Part shown: one piece after another, positions 34,562-46,841 of the stretch
How positions within the stretch are numbered: the first letter of the stretch is position 1
Layout: each line of letters starts with the position of its first letter
Assembly (NCBI GenBank): GCA_004794785.1
Contig: SJOL01008450.1
Span: 268,868-332,867 of the forward strand
Length of the DNA stretch: 64,000 nt
Reading direction: 5' to 3'
Source: Opisthorchis felineus
Lineage: Eukaryota > Platyhelminthes > Trematoda > Opisthorchiida > Opisthorchiidae
Notes under the pieces: model-generated
Seen by the model: the letters and a program-made list of their open reading frames with translations, nothing else
Told to the model about the DNA's origin: nothing
Database searches by the model: none
Program-made: the position numbers and the translations under genes

Positions 34562-37500
34562 CTGCAAGTAAATGCGACCGTTACTTGTAACTGGAGAGTT
34601 AAGCCACTCGCCAGATCGGTAACTTCATCCTGAGAAGGGGCTAATTTCGATAAGTCCCAAGTAAAATATCTAGAGAAGTTAAACTTTGTTTTAATTGTAC
34701 CTTTTCGAAAACTCCTACAAAGCCAAACGGACAGCGCGTTTTCTGGTTCCCGCCTTCGTGTACGTCGTCCGAGGTGTTGCAAGTTTATTGATCGAACATC
34801 AAGCAAAGATCATTTATGGGCTCACTTGTTCAGACTTGAAAATTCAAGTGCGTCTGGCATGCGCCGCTATGTACATTTGACGCGCCCACCTGGCACGTCG
34901 GATGTCCAGAGATCAGATCACAGCAAAACTAAGGGTATGCACAGCTATCGAGCTTTAATAAGAGTGGAAGTGTAGTATCCTGTTTGAGGCGAGCCAACGA
35001 GAATAGTTGTGCTAGAACAGGATGAGGACTACTCAAACAGGTGTGATGAAAATATCACTCAAATGAAGAGATGTCACCGTGGGTTTGACAAGTCTACACG
35101 GATATTAAAAACCCTTAGTGATTTGACTGATTTCACGAAGGGCAAAATTTAATGGCTGATAATTCCATCACACTCCAAATGTCCCTGTAGTGTAAAAGTT
35201 TGCACCCGCTGGAGCCTCAGTTTCCGAGAACAAGTCACACAACCATCAGGACATGATTACTTCAATAGATACGTCTTTTTCTGCTATCCGATAGGGAAGT
35301 GGTAACTTTTCCGATAGCGAATCACCACTCCAATCTTTATTTAACAGTTGGTTGCGCTACTTACAAATGTTGGGCATTTTGATGCATTACAAAGAGTTAG
35401 GAAGAGTTATGGTTGCTCTATTCAAGACAACTGTAATCAGTTCGCAATAGCTTCTATTGGACGTCTTCCTAAAACACACGTGAGACAAGCAACGAAAACT
35501 CATTTGGAATTTCTAAGAAGTGAATATGCTTTTTAACAAAGTTAACCCATAATTAGCTCTTTTGGCACGGACTAATTGTTTCGGTCAACAAGAATTCGGT
35601 TTTCAGTTGGCACGCAGGTGACTAGAATGATGAACTTGGCGGAATAAAGCCTCGAGATATAGACAGGTGTTACAGATTATTCTGTTGGCCATCGATTGTT
35701 TGTAACGTTATTTTGAACGTTGTGGAGAATGTTGGAAATTCAACGGTTTCCCCAGTCATTTTGCTACATGGGTGTTGGAATCTGAGTTAAGAACTTACCG
35801 TTGTTTACTTCCGCTCATTGCAGTGTGTCATCCAGTATCGGCGGTTGTTTGCCTTTTTTCCTATCCCACTCTGTCAGTCATCGACTTAGTTGATCACGAT
35901 CGCAGGCTAAAACAACTACAAATGACAGGCGCGTACACCCTTTTGCGCTTCATCAGACTCGGAACAGTATATGAAATCAACATATGCATGGCTGAAACGG
36001 AGGGCAGTTGAAATATTTGTGATATCAGCATCGTTGGAGAGGGCAGTAATACAATGTATTTCCAGGAGCTTGTGCAACTCACTAACACCGTGGATGTCAT
36101 TAAAATGGTAAACCTTACCGATGGTGCTCATCTTTCTAACGGAGGTTCCCAACGACTCAACCCAAAAAGTAAGGCAATGCAGAATAATTAGTTTGGTTTG
36201 CCTTCGTACAGCAGCGTTTAGTGAGAAGAATCTTCAACATTGAATTGACTTCCGTCGTACAGAGTGTACACTACATTGAAATTATCACAACTGGTCGATC
36301 GAGATCAACTGTACAAACGGCGTTCTTGAAGGCGTGTTACCGTAGGATCTGTGCACATATTTTTTTCACTCTGCTGCGCGAAGCATGTTGATCAAAACAA
36401 CTCCCGCACAAGTTTGTATTAAATCACATATCATAATTCACAACCTGTACAGAAATGGCCATTCCTTGGACGTTGGCAGTTATTTTATATTTAAATCCCT
36501 CGTCTTAAAAAAATCCAGATCAAATGAAAGTACGCTCAGCTTTTGTAAAATATTAGGTAACATGGAAACTTCTTATCGCACCACTGTTCAATATAAGCAC
36601 TTGGTTTTTATTTGACAAGGACGGTGCAGTCAGCAGGAGCACCAGCAGCAAAAAATGTCAACCAAACGACTCTGAGAACGTTTGCTAACTTCCACGAATT
36701 CATTGGTTTATGTCAATTTAAACTAATTGCGTCGTAGTTTGCAAAATGTGCATCTAGCCAAACAGTATAATCTCAGCCTTTTTAAGTTACCGGTAAATCT
36801 GAAAAAGGTGTTTGAGTCAATAAACACTCTTAACCATCCGACCTTCAGGCCTGATTGCATTGGCTGTTTGACTTAAATGAATCGACGAAAGTTACTTGTA
36901 CCAGAAGCTCAAGGGTGAGTCAGCTGATATTAAGCTAAGTATATGATGAGAAGGTTTAGAAAGTGTGTTAATTTGCGTGGTTTCTGTTTCACTGAAAGCA
37001 CACGAGACGTGAGCATGGGCTCACAATGTAACTGTTGTCAGGTCAGCGATGGTTACAAGGATGCAATTTTTTATTAGATTGATATAAAGTTTTTCACTGC
37101 GTCTTGTTGCAGTGAATACAGTCAGAGTGTAGAACAGATATACGTATTGAACAGGAACCATAATATGACATCATGAGCAGCTAATCTTTAACGCACAGTT
37201 GGACTGTGGGCATTCGATATACACAAAAGATGGTCATTTATTTGTTTCCGTAGCTTTTACCGATTACTCTAGAATACTTTGCCATCCAGAACGGAATGTC
37301 ATGCTTAAGTAACCATAAAACATTGTTTTCAACATCCGAAACCGTTCACTGTAAATTTTTGCAACGCCTTCCTAAACGCACATGACCAATCTTTCCCCAG
37401 TTAATATTACTTGAACATGGGGCTCCGAAAACCTATATCATATGGTAGATTTTGCGTTTACCCGTTTCAGTGGTTCAGTTCAGGTGTCATATTTGTTAGC

Positions 37501-40500
37501 TTATTTCGTGACAAGCAAAACAAACAATGGTCGACAAATTACTTGTAGCTGCTGCTTTGAAAGTCGCCATGGACATACAAACCCTGATAAAAAGTGTGTA
37601 GCTCAAGTTGTAGTGCACCACCAGAAGAACAATACTAAACCCATCAAAAGACATTTTTGATCTCGCTAAGCAAAGATAGGGGAAAAACGTACATTTTGCG
37701 TACACTGCCCGTTGATGGAGCGATGGAAATACGTGCTCTTGTGCGGTACGTTGGATGGACACAAGGGTAGCTTGATGTGACCGTAGGCGGTGGCCATAGG
37801 ATTGATACACGTTTGTCTCCTGGCCGTAGTATGTCGATCCAGATAGGGATGCATCGTTAGATAATATTGGATAGGGAGCGGATGGCTGAAGGTAAATTTA
37901 AAAGGATAGATCGTTTGGTTCATTATGGAGAGAAAACAAACTTGCAGTCCAAAACGCTGTGGATTGTTCACTTGACTACGGCTAATAATAACTTTTGCAG
38001 GAGTGGTAAAATCTCCTCATCCTTTTTCCCCATTCTCACCACATGCGTGATTTAAGTAGGCGTTTGCAGATTACAGGTTTACTTTGTTTTAGCTCATCAT
38101 GGTCGCTGAAAGAGCCCTGGTTGCGACTTGATTTTAACTGACACACGTCAACCAGTCAGCTGGTCAGGCAACAGCTCTTAAAACCAACGTTAGGGGAAAC
38201 AAGCAAAGGAGAAAAGGGCAGAAGTTTTGTCAAAATAGTTCATCAAATAAAACAAGAGAAGTCAGATGGCTAGCTGACAAATTTAGGTTGTGTAGTGTCT
38301 AAGGATTTCAAGTTGTGCACCAATTATAAGACCACTAAGTTGGGTGTAGTAGAAAAATGGATACCCATCTATCACAGACGACATACCTGGCCACACACAT
38401 CGTGTTTAGTCATAGTTTTAACTTCAAACTGTTCAAAACGGGGTTGGTTACTATTCCACATAAGATGAGAAAGTGTTCCCCCTGATCGCCTTGGAGGCTG
38501 CAATGAGTTACAGTAAAGCAGCTGCGTTCAAGACAAGCAGCTTTGTAAATTTACTTTAAAAACTCGTTTGATTAATTATGATTAGGTGCATAGGGTTCCA
38601 TGGTCCGTATAAACCGTTACTTTAACCATCTGTTCTTAGGCTTAAGTAGATACAGTGTATCCGGTTCTAAAAACTAGGATGGATCGTGTGTTTTCCAAAA
38701 TGATCAATCTTTTGAAATGACTGCAATATGCTGGTTCATAGGCTGTGTGCAAGTAATTTTTCGTGCCAACAAAACCTACCGATTTGTCAGATGGTAATCG
38801 AGTTTAGTCAACCTCGTCAATTCTACAAGTGCTTTCTTCTTCACTCCAACGAATTTGATGCAAATATAATCTTTCTAAATTGTGCATCAGCATCTTTTGG
38901 ATGCTAAAGCCCAGCAGCGCTACATTTTTTTACAGAAAATCTTCAGCTGCCATGATTGCTGGTCCGGTAGCTGGAGATATGAATAGATATGTTTTTAACA
39001 CAATTAAAGGATATATTGTGCGGTGAAGTAGTAAAGCCAAATTAATTTGAAAATGAGCTTATTTCGCGAACTATCTTTTAGACGAACTCTGGATTAACGT
39101 GGCTATTTTTTTAAAAGTCTCAGTACCAATCAGGGCAAAGTTGACAGTTGTTCGTTCTCGAGAAAGCTTCCTTGAGAAATCAACACACAGGATCTCTGTT
39201 GCTGGGCTGGAGAGAAGTCGCGAATATATTGCGTCTCAGGATTTTGTCTGGCAGACAACTGGAAATAACATGGAGCTGTAAAAAATCGTTGCGCTTCATG
39301 CCGCATAATGGGTCGAGCCTTTCTAGAGTGACTCTTAAAGGACAAGTAGCGTACAATGCCAAATAGAAACCGCCAGCTACTCAAGGGAATGAAGTTCACA
39401 TACACATAATAACTGAATTAACTTACCGACACCAATTATTTAAAACTTCCTGCAACGGTGCGCGCCAGTGATGCATGTTTGACCGCCTTGATGTGTCCAG
39501 CACGATTCCATTGTCGCTGTGTGTGTACGCCACATCTTCGTATTCTGGTAATAGGCGCACGCTGATTAGTTCAATGTGAACTGCCAGGCCAGCGGTGGGG
39601 GACTGGAAAAACGGAATGACGAGCAATAGTGAATAGTAGACATTAGGCCATATTCAGAAGCGCAAACTAAGAGGACATTTAGGCAGATTCTGACTTAACC
39701 GCACTCTCTCGTGCATGTCTGAGATGCTTTTCAGCATTTGTATTGGATTATTTTTGATTAACCGAGGAAACCTAGATTAAAGTATTGTGTGCTAAATTTC
39801 TATCATCAGTTATTATCACTTGGTCTAAACAAGAGCTTTTCTCAAATTCTGAAAACTCAGGAAAAGACCTGGTTGATTATCAAACCAAAAGCAGCTTGAC
39901 AGAGTAGTCGGACTGTCTTCGCAACAAATTCTGAATCGCTTAGCTCTTAAGGTATATGTATGTTTCGTCCAACATTTGAAACTACCGCCACCGTCAGAGT
40001 CTCTGAGAAAATCTAGCAATAGAAAGCTTTATTTTTAATCAAAATATTAAGTGATTTGTCTGCATGAAACAACAAATGGTCCACATATAGTCTTCTTCTG
40101 CCACAGTTTTGATTGAACTTAGTTCTAGATTTTACATTTTGCTTGAGAGTGTCATCCACCTCAAATAACGCCCACGCTTTTCTGAAAAATGATATCTCAT
40201 GTGAAAAATTTGAACGTAAATGTTAGTAAGAGTTCAATTCTTAGCTTACGTATAAAGAACGAAACACCTCTACAAATTATTGTGGCTAAGTGTCGCCTTC
40301 GTCAAAACATGTTTTCTACGAAAAAACCGTAAAGCATGATTACTTAATGGTGCAAATGATCAGTCTTTCGGAATGTACGACTGCAGCATACCATACCGAT
40401 TTTAATATCATTTCACTACCCCTTGCTTTTTCTATTTTTAGGTCGAGTTCTGTTTTAGCAATCAAACGCAGGGCAACAGGCTGCACCAGCAACCACTAAT

Positions 40501-41946
40501 GAGATCAGTCCCAGAAACCAAAGCCACAGCCCTTCCCCCTAGCACTGTTCAGACTTCACAATTGATTATTGATCTGTCTGTCAAGGTAGTTTCACTACAC
40601 ATGCACATGCATATCTAAAATTTGATCAGTATTTGTGCCGAAAACACATTTCCTTTTTACTTTTTATCCAAGTTGTTTTTCGAATGTTGCTTCATTTTAT
40701 TCATGTGCTCAAAACAGTTTCGTCTAGAGGAATTCAAGCTAAGGTATAGTTTTCGCCAAAGAAGGAAAGTGCACTATAATTTTCTTATTGGGCGTGCTTG
40801 AATGCGGCTGACTAGTCAGAAATACACCAGTTGAAACTAAAAGTCATTTTCAAATTAAAACCCCTTATCAGACTACTTCCAAGTGAACTCACACCAACAA
40901 AATTAATGGCTTGAACTGGTCATGGATATTATTTAAGTAAAATTTTAATTAAATAGAAGACTTTGCGGTAGTGCTTTAATCTATTTATGACTTCCGCCTG
41001 AAGTAAGGACAGATCTTCTACGGTAAAACTAACGTAGATCTCGTATGATCAGGAAAGTTTGAAAGGGCCAAAGATCATGTACTCGAAATACGGATTTATT
41101 CCTTTTGTCTGCAGCATCAGATTGCGCTCACAGGCTTTTCCCTTTTAATTATAAGGCAAGATTTGTGCCCCCTAACTTTGGATAAAAAGCAACTCAAGGT
41201 AAATTTTGATTTGTTATAAATCGTTTGTCTTGTGACGCTCTTTCCTCTACTGACATCATTCGCGCTGTGAATTTAAGTTTAAAGAACCCTCTTGACTGAC
41301 GTTGGAGTTTTCGGTAAGCCTTAGACAGTAAGAAACCGAAGGCTGATTATGGCCGAAATCGGAGGAAATATTTCAAATCGTAAGATTGGGATGGGGAAAC
41401 ACGAGACGATCCCCACTTCAAAAAGACGCAACCGAAAACACCCTATTTCTTAGCGTCCATAAAACAAGTGAAGAGGGATCCGTTCGTAAAAATTAAGCAG
41501 CCTGACCAATCAATAATATAAAAGATTTTAAAAGTAACATTTTGGTATTTCTGGGTTCAGACCACAGGCATGATGTGACTGATTAATGACACCCTGACTT
41601 CATTTAGTTTACGCGCTTACTTGAACTTTTTTTTGAGAGAGGGAAAATTGGGCCAATTATAACTGCATCCGGTGTCAACCGTCCCCAAAGGGCTGACGGT
41701 ATACTTCATAATTGTTCACAGGATTATATACAAATATCTCGTCAGACGTTCGCAGAAAGAAAAGATGCAACAAACATGAATAGTTGGCTAGCTATCTACA
41801 CAAACTCTCGTGCTGAGTCTTTTTTTGCTGCCGCTAAGCATCTTGAAAAAATTGCTGATCACACTGGTTCAAGTTGTGGTTATCAAAGCCTCCACCTTCG
41901 TTGTTACAAAGATATAAACCAAGTTTGAAATACACCAGTAGAACTC
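34562..41946. other. No gene recognised over 7.4 kb
   Basis: The longest empty stretch. Frames of 60-104 codons occur on both strands without splice-site support. No retroelement, tRNA or clear repeat was recognised. Confidence 0.4.
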
Positions 41947-42538
41947 TCACCGATATACAAAACTTGGTTTATAATGCCGATAGGAATGAGAAAATGGAAC
42001 AGGCAGAGGAGAAAATAGCATTCTAAGCTTGCATACAAATGTGGTGTAAGTTACACATGTTAATCTTGCAAAAGTAATATGAACAGTGTTACACAGCATA
42101 ACACTCTTTGTTTCGTTGCGTGCAGAGCAACCAAAGTGGTTCCCCTTGTTTGAACAAGTAAGACGGATTAATGCGCACGCCAACTTCATGTAATCTGTGT
42201 AAATTTCTCCATTCCTGATCGAATTTATGGCATTAACGCAGGCGAGCAACTGGTTTACAAGCTCTGAATTCTCAGTCCCCCGTCTAATCTCTGGCGGCAG
42301 TGTTGCGAAACATTCACATGCGCAGGTTACATCACCACTGAGGAGGGCTTGAAGATTTTCCCCCTTTGTGTGCACTTAGATCACAATCTCAGATACACAG
42401 GTTGTGGTGGCTGTTCACCCAACCGTTGGTTTTGTATATCAAATAGATTACACCAATGACACAACTGCTCATGTAAACTGGAGCATACGTACTGGCATAC
42501 ACAAACACAATGATACTTCATCAGGTCATTTATCTTCG
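41947..42538 (-). CDS. Candidate two-exon gene fragment with a 35-base intron
   Basis: Minus strand. Acceptor TTCTCATTGTGTTGTTCAG ends at 42539. Exon one (42538-42399) reads KINDLMKYHCVCVCQYVC, then HEQLCHWCNLFDIQNQ. A 35-base intron (42398-42364, GTGTATC to ACAAAG) would keep the frame and remove a TGA. Exon two from 42363 reads GENLQALLSGDVTCACECFA, then ELVNQLLACVNAINSIRN and DYMKLACALIRLTCSN. It runs open to 41947, although the last third is less protein-like and a donor may lie near 42130. The Cys-rich composition could suit a secreted domain, but none is recognised. Introns of 30-40 bases are known in trematode genes. This is among the better coding candidates, still unproven. Confidence 0.35.
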
Positions 42539-44085
42539 CTGAACAACACAATGAGAATAATTTATTAGATGGGCTCAAATCGCTGCTGAACTACTATACG
42601 TTGTTAACATGTTTTTCGCAAGTTACATATTATTTGCGGAGCATTTTTAATTATTTTTCACAGGGCGGACAACAGTTTGTGTTCTAGATCGGTAATTCAT
42701 GTAACCCTTATGCCCCTCTACAGAATGTAGAGCAAGCGCCAACTGCTGTCCAAAGATCATTTACTATATATTGTTTCATTCGCCACATTGTAAACTAACG
42801 AGAAATTTAACAGAAAGTTGGAGTAACGAGAGTTACGAACCGGTTCATTTGTATTTACTTTGCCTTCTGCAATGGTTTGCTCTTTTTGGCGTAATTCCAA
42901 GTAAAGTTTCTGTTGTCGCCGTCCTTGGAGCACGGAAAATTAATACTGCCTCAGTTCTCAAACATAAAATGAATATCAGAGTTCATGACCCCGTATGGTT
43001 AGCAGTACAACCTACTCTTTAGGTTTACCTTGAGCACCCTTGGAAACGAGTGTTTGTTTTGTTGCTTTAAACAGATCAGAATTCATCTTGTCAACATAAA
43101 AGAGGGTTCTTCAGTTGGGGGTCGCGCAAGCGATGCAACTATCATATTTTGCTTCCCTGAGACACCCATGTAAAGTACAGGTCAACGCTCCCCTTTCAGA
43201 CTGAGATATAAATAGTGGAATACTAAAAAACTAAAATACAATAGATACTTTTACTAGAAGATGTTCTCCAGGAAAATCAGCTCCAAAACATCGCAGAATA
43301 AAACCTTTATTATCATATATCATATTATATTATTTATTATAATTATATATTATTACATATTAATATTATATTTCAAGGGTTTACACAGCCTGGTTGTCAA
43401 ACGATGATAGCAACAGATTAACACCTTCTTATTTACCTTCTTTGACAAATCGTGACAGACACTTTGGTTTCTTTATGCACAGGTAATTTTGTCCCTCAAA
43501 ACAAACCCGGAGCTTTCATACAACACCCCACTCTGAACTCCATAAATGAGCTTCTTACACAAGGTGATAACGAGCCACCATCTGTTCGTTGAACGCGGGT
43601 TGGTTTCAGACTTAGGAAACTAAACAAATTCTAGAGACAAAATGGTATATTTCTCGCTAAACTTCAACACACAGGATTGTGTGGTAACAACAAGGATTGC
43701 TAGAAGCAGGATAAGAATGATTTAAATTCAGAAGCCAAATGCTTTTGTGCTTGCCCTCTAGTACGATGTAAAATTAACTGAGACTTTGAAACCATGCTTT
43801 TCTCAAAAGGTTTTGTGAGCCAGATATATACATATATAATGATCATATAATCATATAATAGTATTAGGTCAACACAAAAAAATTGCATTTTTTAATAGAA
43901 GGCGTAAACCTGAACAAAGAGGTGTGATCCCAAATCCTGTTTATGAAACAATCTTCGACGTAAAACCCTAAACGGATGCTCTAAGACTAAATGCCCATTT
44001 ACATATTAAGAGAGCACATTCACCCAATCAAGCATTTTAAACCACCAAACCAATCTGTGAATATCATAAAAGTATTAATAAAAGG
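42539..44085. other. No gene recognised; AT-rich tracts
   Basis: Includes an 80-codon frame at 42771-43022 without support and AT-only tracts at 43313-43375 and 43826-43861. Confidence 0.4.
43313..43375. repeat. AT-rich low-complexity tract
   Basis: About 60 bases almost entirely of A and T in ATATTA-like units. Confidence 0.9.
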
Positions 44086-44120
44086 CAGGGCTCTTAGCCA
44101 TTTTAGCAACCGGAAAGTCA
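44086..44120 (+). repeat. Possible SINE scrap
   Basis: CTCTTAGCCATTTTAGCAAC followed by CGGAAAGTCATGTG resembles the 15660-15695 segment; the B box is lost. Confidence 0.22.
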
Positions 44121-44751
44121 TGTGCGGAGAATGGGTAAAACGTCAGTAGATAGCCAAAGAAAGCAGGCTGGGAAAAAGTCTGACAAACCCGTAGTTGATT
44201 GGAAACGACTGTCAACGTATAATATATGGTTCAACCAAAAACGTTTCTTTCTCCGAAACGAAAGGTGTATTTCATCCGAAGAAAAAACTTCAGAAACATA
44301 CGCCAACTTTACAACCTTATTAAAGATATGTTTTTGTATCAGTATGCACGATTCTGTAGAACTTTCATGTATGTTAAGGATTTTGCTTTAATTAGTTGTC
44401 ACACTTTTGTCTAATCCCCTTCGGTCACTGCAATCACGAAAGCGGAGGTATACTCCAAATTTCTTTTATTTTGTTGGGAGTTGTACATGGTGCACATGGA
44501 CATCTGTCTGGGGAGCTTTAGGCGCTTTGGATTATAAATAGATTGTATGCCATCTGGCCACGAATAGTTGGCCAGGCCGTGGTTGAGCTACATCTAGATG
44601 AATGTTGTCCTGAATGTTGTCCTCACTGCAAATCAGGATCCCCTGATATCAACCAAATGGATTGTAAGATCAATTTTAAGCCTTTATTGAAAAAACAGTC
44701 CTCAGAAAGAACTAGCTTTATGTGTTTTTGTGAAGTACCCTTCATCACCAG
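44121..44751. other. Overlapping frames, no clear gene
   Basis: Plus frames at 44122-44391 and 44543-44791 and a minus frame at 44118-44306 overlap; none has good boundaries. GAATGTTGTCCT is tandemly duplicated at 44600-44623, which produces a CCPECCPHC-like run in one frame that could be mistaken for a zinc site. Confidence 0.35.
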
Positions 44752-44843
44752 GGGACATCCTTCCCAGTGCTATATTGTTGGAGGTGGCTGAAAAAAAACA
44801 TTTAATGAATTGTGCCTTTTGGATGGTCAAAACCCAGTGCTTG
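44752..44843 (+). CDS. Candidate internal exon, unknown protein
   Basis: A pyrimidine-rich acceptor (ACCCTTCATCACCAG) ends at 44751 and a consensus donor (CTTG|GTATGT) follows 44843. The 92 bases between are open in the frame DILPSAILLEVAEKKHLMNC, then AFWMVKTQCL, with a typical soluble-protein composition. It would need one base from the previous exon and ends on a codon boundary. Function unknown. Good sites on both sides make it one of the stronger internal-exon candidates. Confidence 0.33.
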
Positions 44844-46649
44844 GTATGTCATACTTCCTTGGTAAAAGTCAGTGCCATTTGCGTGAACCACCCCAAAAGA
44901 AACCAAGTAAAATAAGTTTCTTATGCAGAAGGCTTTATTGCTAAGACATTTTGCAAGTTAAGTATGGATAATCCTCTCAAGTCGTAGTGCCTCAGCTCTT
45001 ATTGGACCAGTCAAGCACCGTCAGCCTTCCACATCTCTAAGAATGTCTATTCCTACTCTCCTATAGAAACGTGAAAGACACTGATATTTCATAACAACAC
45101 ATTCAAAGATATTAAAGCCTTGATTTGGCTTAAGGCTTGAATTAAAAAATCTGTGGAGAAATGTACAACGTGAACTGTGTGCTGCCTTGACTTTACATAC
45201 AACATGAATGAACTACTCTAAACCATCACTGAATACAGACTGTAAGCAAGGAGGAAGTAGCGTACCTCACGTTATCTCACCAGGATGCACTGTGGGTTTG
45301 TTTCTAAGGTGCACGTTGTTGAATTTGGCATCTCACAAGTTGGATTTCTCACTAATTGCGCCTAGGTACCAAGTACATTCCCTGATAGTTTTACTGACTA
45401 TCTGTTCCCTGAAAGAGTATTAGCAAGACACTGATTGGAAACAAGTGAAATGGTTGGGCCGGTACTTTTGGAACTGAGGTTCATGCATAAATTCATGATA
45501 CTGAAAGCCACTCAACTTACAAATTTACCATCTTGGTGATGTAGACCTTTGCTAAAACCGCAATCATTTGTTGACTAGGCGCAAATGTTTTGCTGGGGTC
45601 CAATTAGGGTTATTTTAACGAGATATGTTTTCTACTTGCCCTGGCTTGTTTGGTTTGCTTCTGTCTAGAAGTTTCCTCTTGCAAATGTTCATTTGTTTTC
45701 AACCAATTCTATCAGTTATATAACAAATTCCTCACTCAAATGCGTATTATTCATTCCAGCATCAAAAATGGTTTGTAAACAAACTGTCAAATGCCTGCAC
45801 CTTATTTTCAAAACTTAAAAAAACTCTCACGGAATTTTTGAGGGTAGCTCAGCAACTACCGTCGTATTTATTGTAATTTTTATAGGGAGTCCTAGTATCA
45901 AGTCTAAGGTCTGCGCAATACTACGGTGCAGAAATTTGCTCGTAATTTTTTTTGCGGTCAGTTTTAAGCCGGATGGCCTTTTTCTCTTCTTGAGACACAC
46001 TCAAAAACAGAATGGCATATTGGGTGCAGTTTGGGGATTATTGATTGGAAATTATTAGACAGCAATTTGATGTGGTCAACTCTGTACAGTATCCCGGACA
46101 AACGTAGATTACGCGTCCTACGGAACTGTAATTTAGAAGTATACCGGGAATGGTCGGCTTCCTCGATTTTCATTGTTGGATTATCTCTGACAGTTCAAAC
46201 CATATTTTTATTCTAAGCTGAATTTTCAGGTTTGTCAGGTTATCCAATACTATTTTTATTCGGATACAACGACAAATGTGGTGTGTTGTACTAATGCGAT
46301 ATCTGTCATATACTATTCACTTAGATAGTGATTATGTTACCGTTGCACAGTCCTTTCATTTTAAGTTATGCTTCTGTGTAATTTGGGTCCCTTTAGACAT
46401 TGTTAAATTTTGTTGGAGTTTAGGATATTTGACCCCTAATTTTGTAATTCTTTCACTGTTTGGTCTAAAAGTCTACCTCAGCCAGTGGGTAAGATAAGGA
46501 GGCTCCAGGAAGTAGGTCTACTTGATGATCTCGAAGAAGGCATACTAATTTTTCCTCTTCACAATTATGCACACATAGCGTATGATGACTACCAAAACTG
46601 AAGCACATACTACGAGCAAAATAGTAAAACACCTTAGGTGACACCCCTA
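44844..46649. other. No gene recognised; would hold 3' flank of the 46650 exon
   Basis: A TTTATT (AATAAA on the minus strand) near 46206 could be a polyadenylation signal for the minus-strand exon ending at 46650, but the 440-base distance is long. Frames at 45208-45423 and 45964-46497 lack support. Confidence 0.35.
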
Positions 46650-46841
46650 TTAATCATATGGTTTGTTTCGATAATCGGCTTCTTTTAATTCCCTGCGAAT
46701 TTGACGCAAACGGCACACCAGAGCTGTCATATTAGCTGTAAACATTGGTGTTGCATATCCACATACACGCTTTCCACCTGTTGATCCAGAAGTGAGTAAC
46801 ATCAGCCGGGTTTCAGGTTCATTGGTCGCAATCAAATGTAT
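46650..46841 (-). CDS. Probable last coding exon, unknown protein
   Basis: Minus-strand acceptor AAAATTTGTTGCACAG ends at 46842. It is followed by 63 in-phase codons and a TAA at 46650. The translation is convincingly protein-like: IHLIATNEPETRLMLLTSGS, then TGGKRVCGYATPMFTANM, then a basic amphipathic-looking tail RLRQIRRELKEADYRNKPYD. TSGSTG superficially recalls the AMP-binding signature of acyl-CoA synthetases, but the rest does not fit that fold and the exon ends too soon. I do not recognise the family. Upstream exons would lie above 46860; a donor-like AAATG|GTTAGT at 47273 has the wrong phase to join directly. Confidence 0.5.
   Translation of the reverse strand: MHLIATNEPETRLMLLTSGSTGGKRVCGYATPMFTANMTALVCRLRQIRRELKEADYRNKPYD

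Noticed and set aside
44600..44640. Cys-rich CCPECCPHC segment as a zinc site
   Set aside because: It comes from a 12-base tandem duplication, not a known motif.
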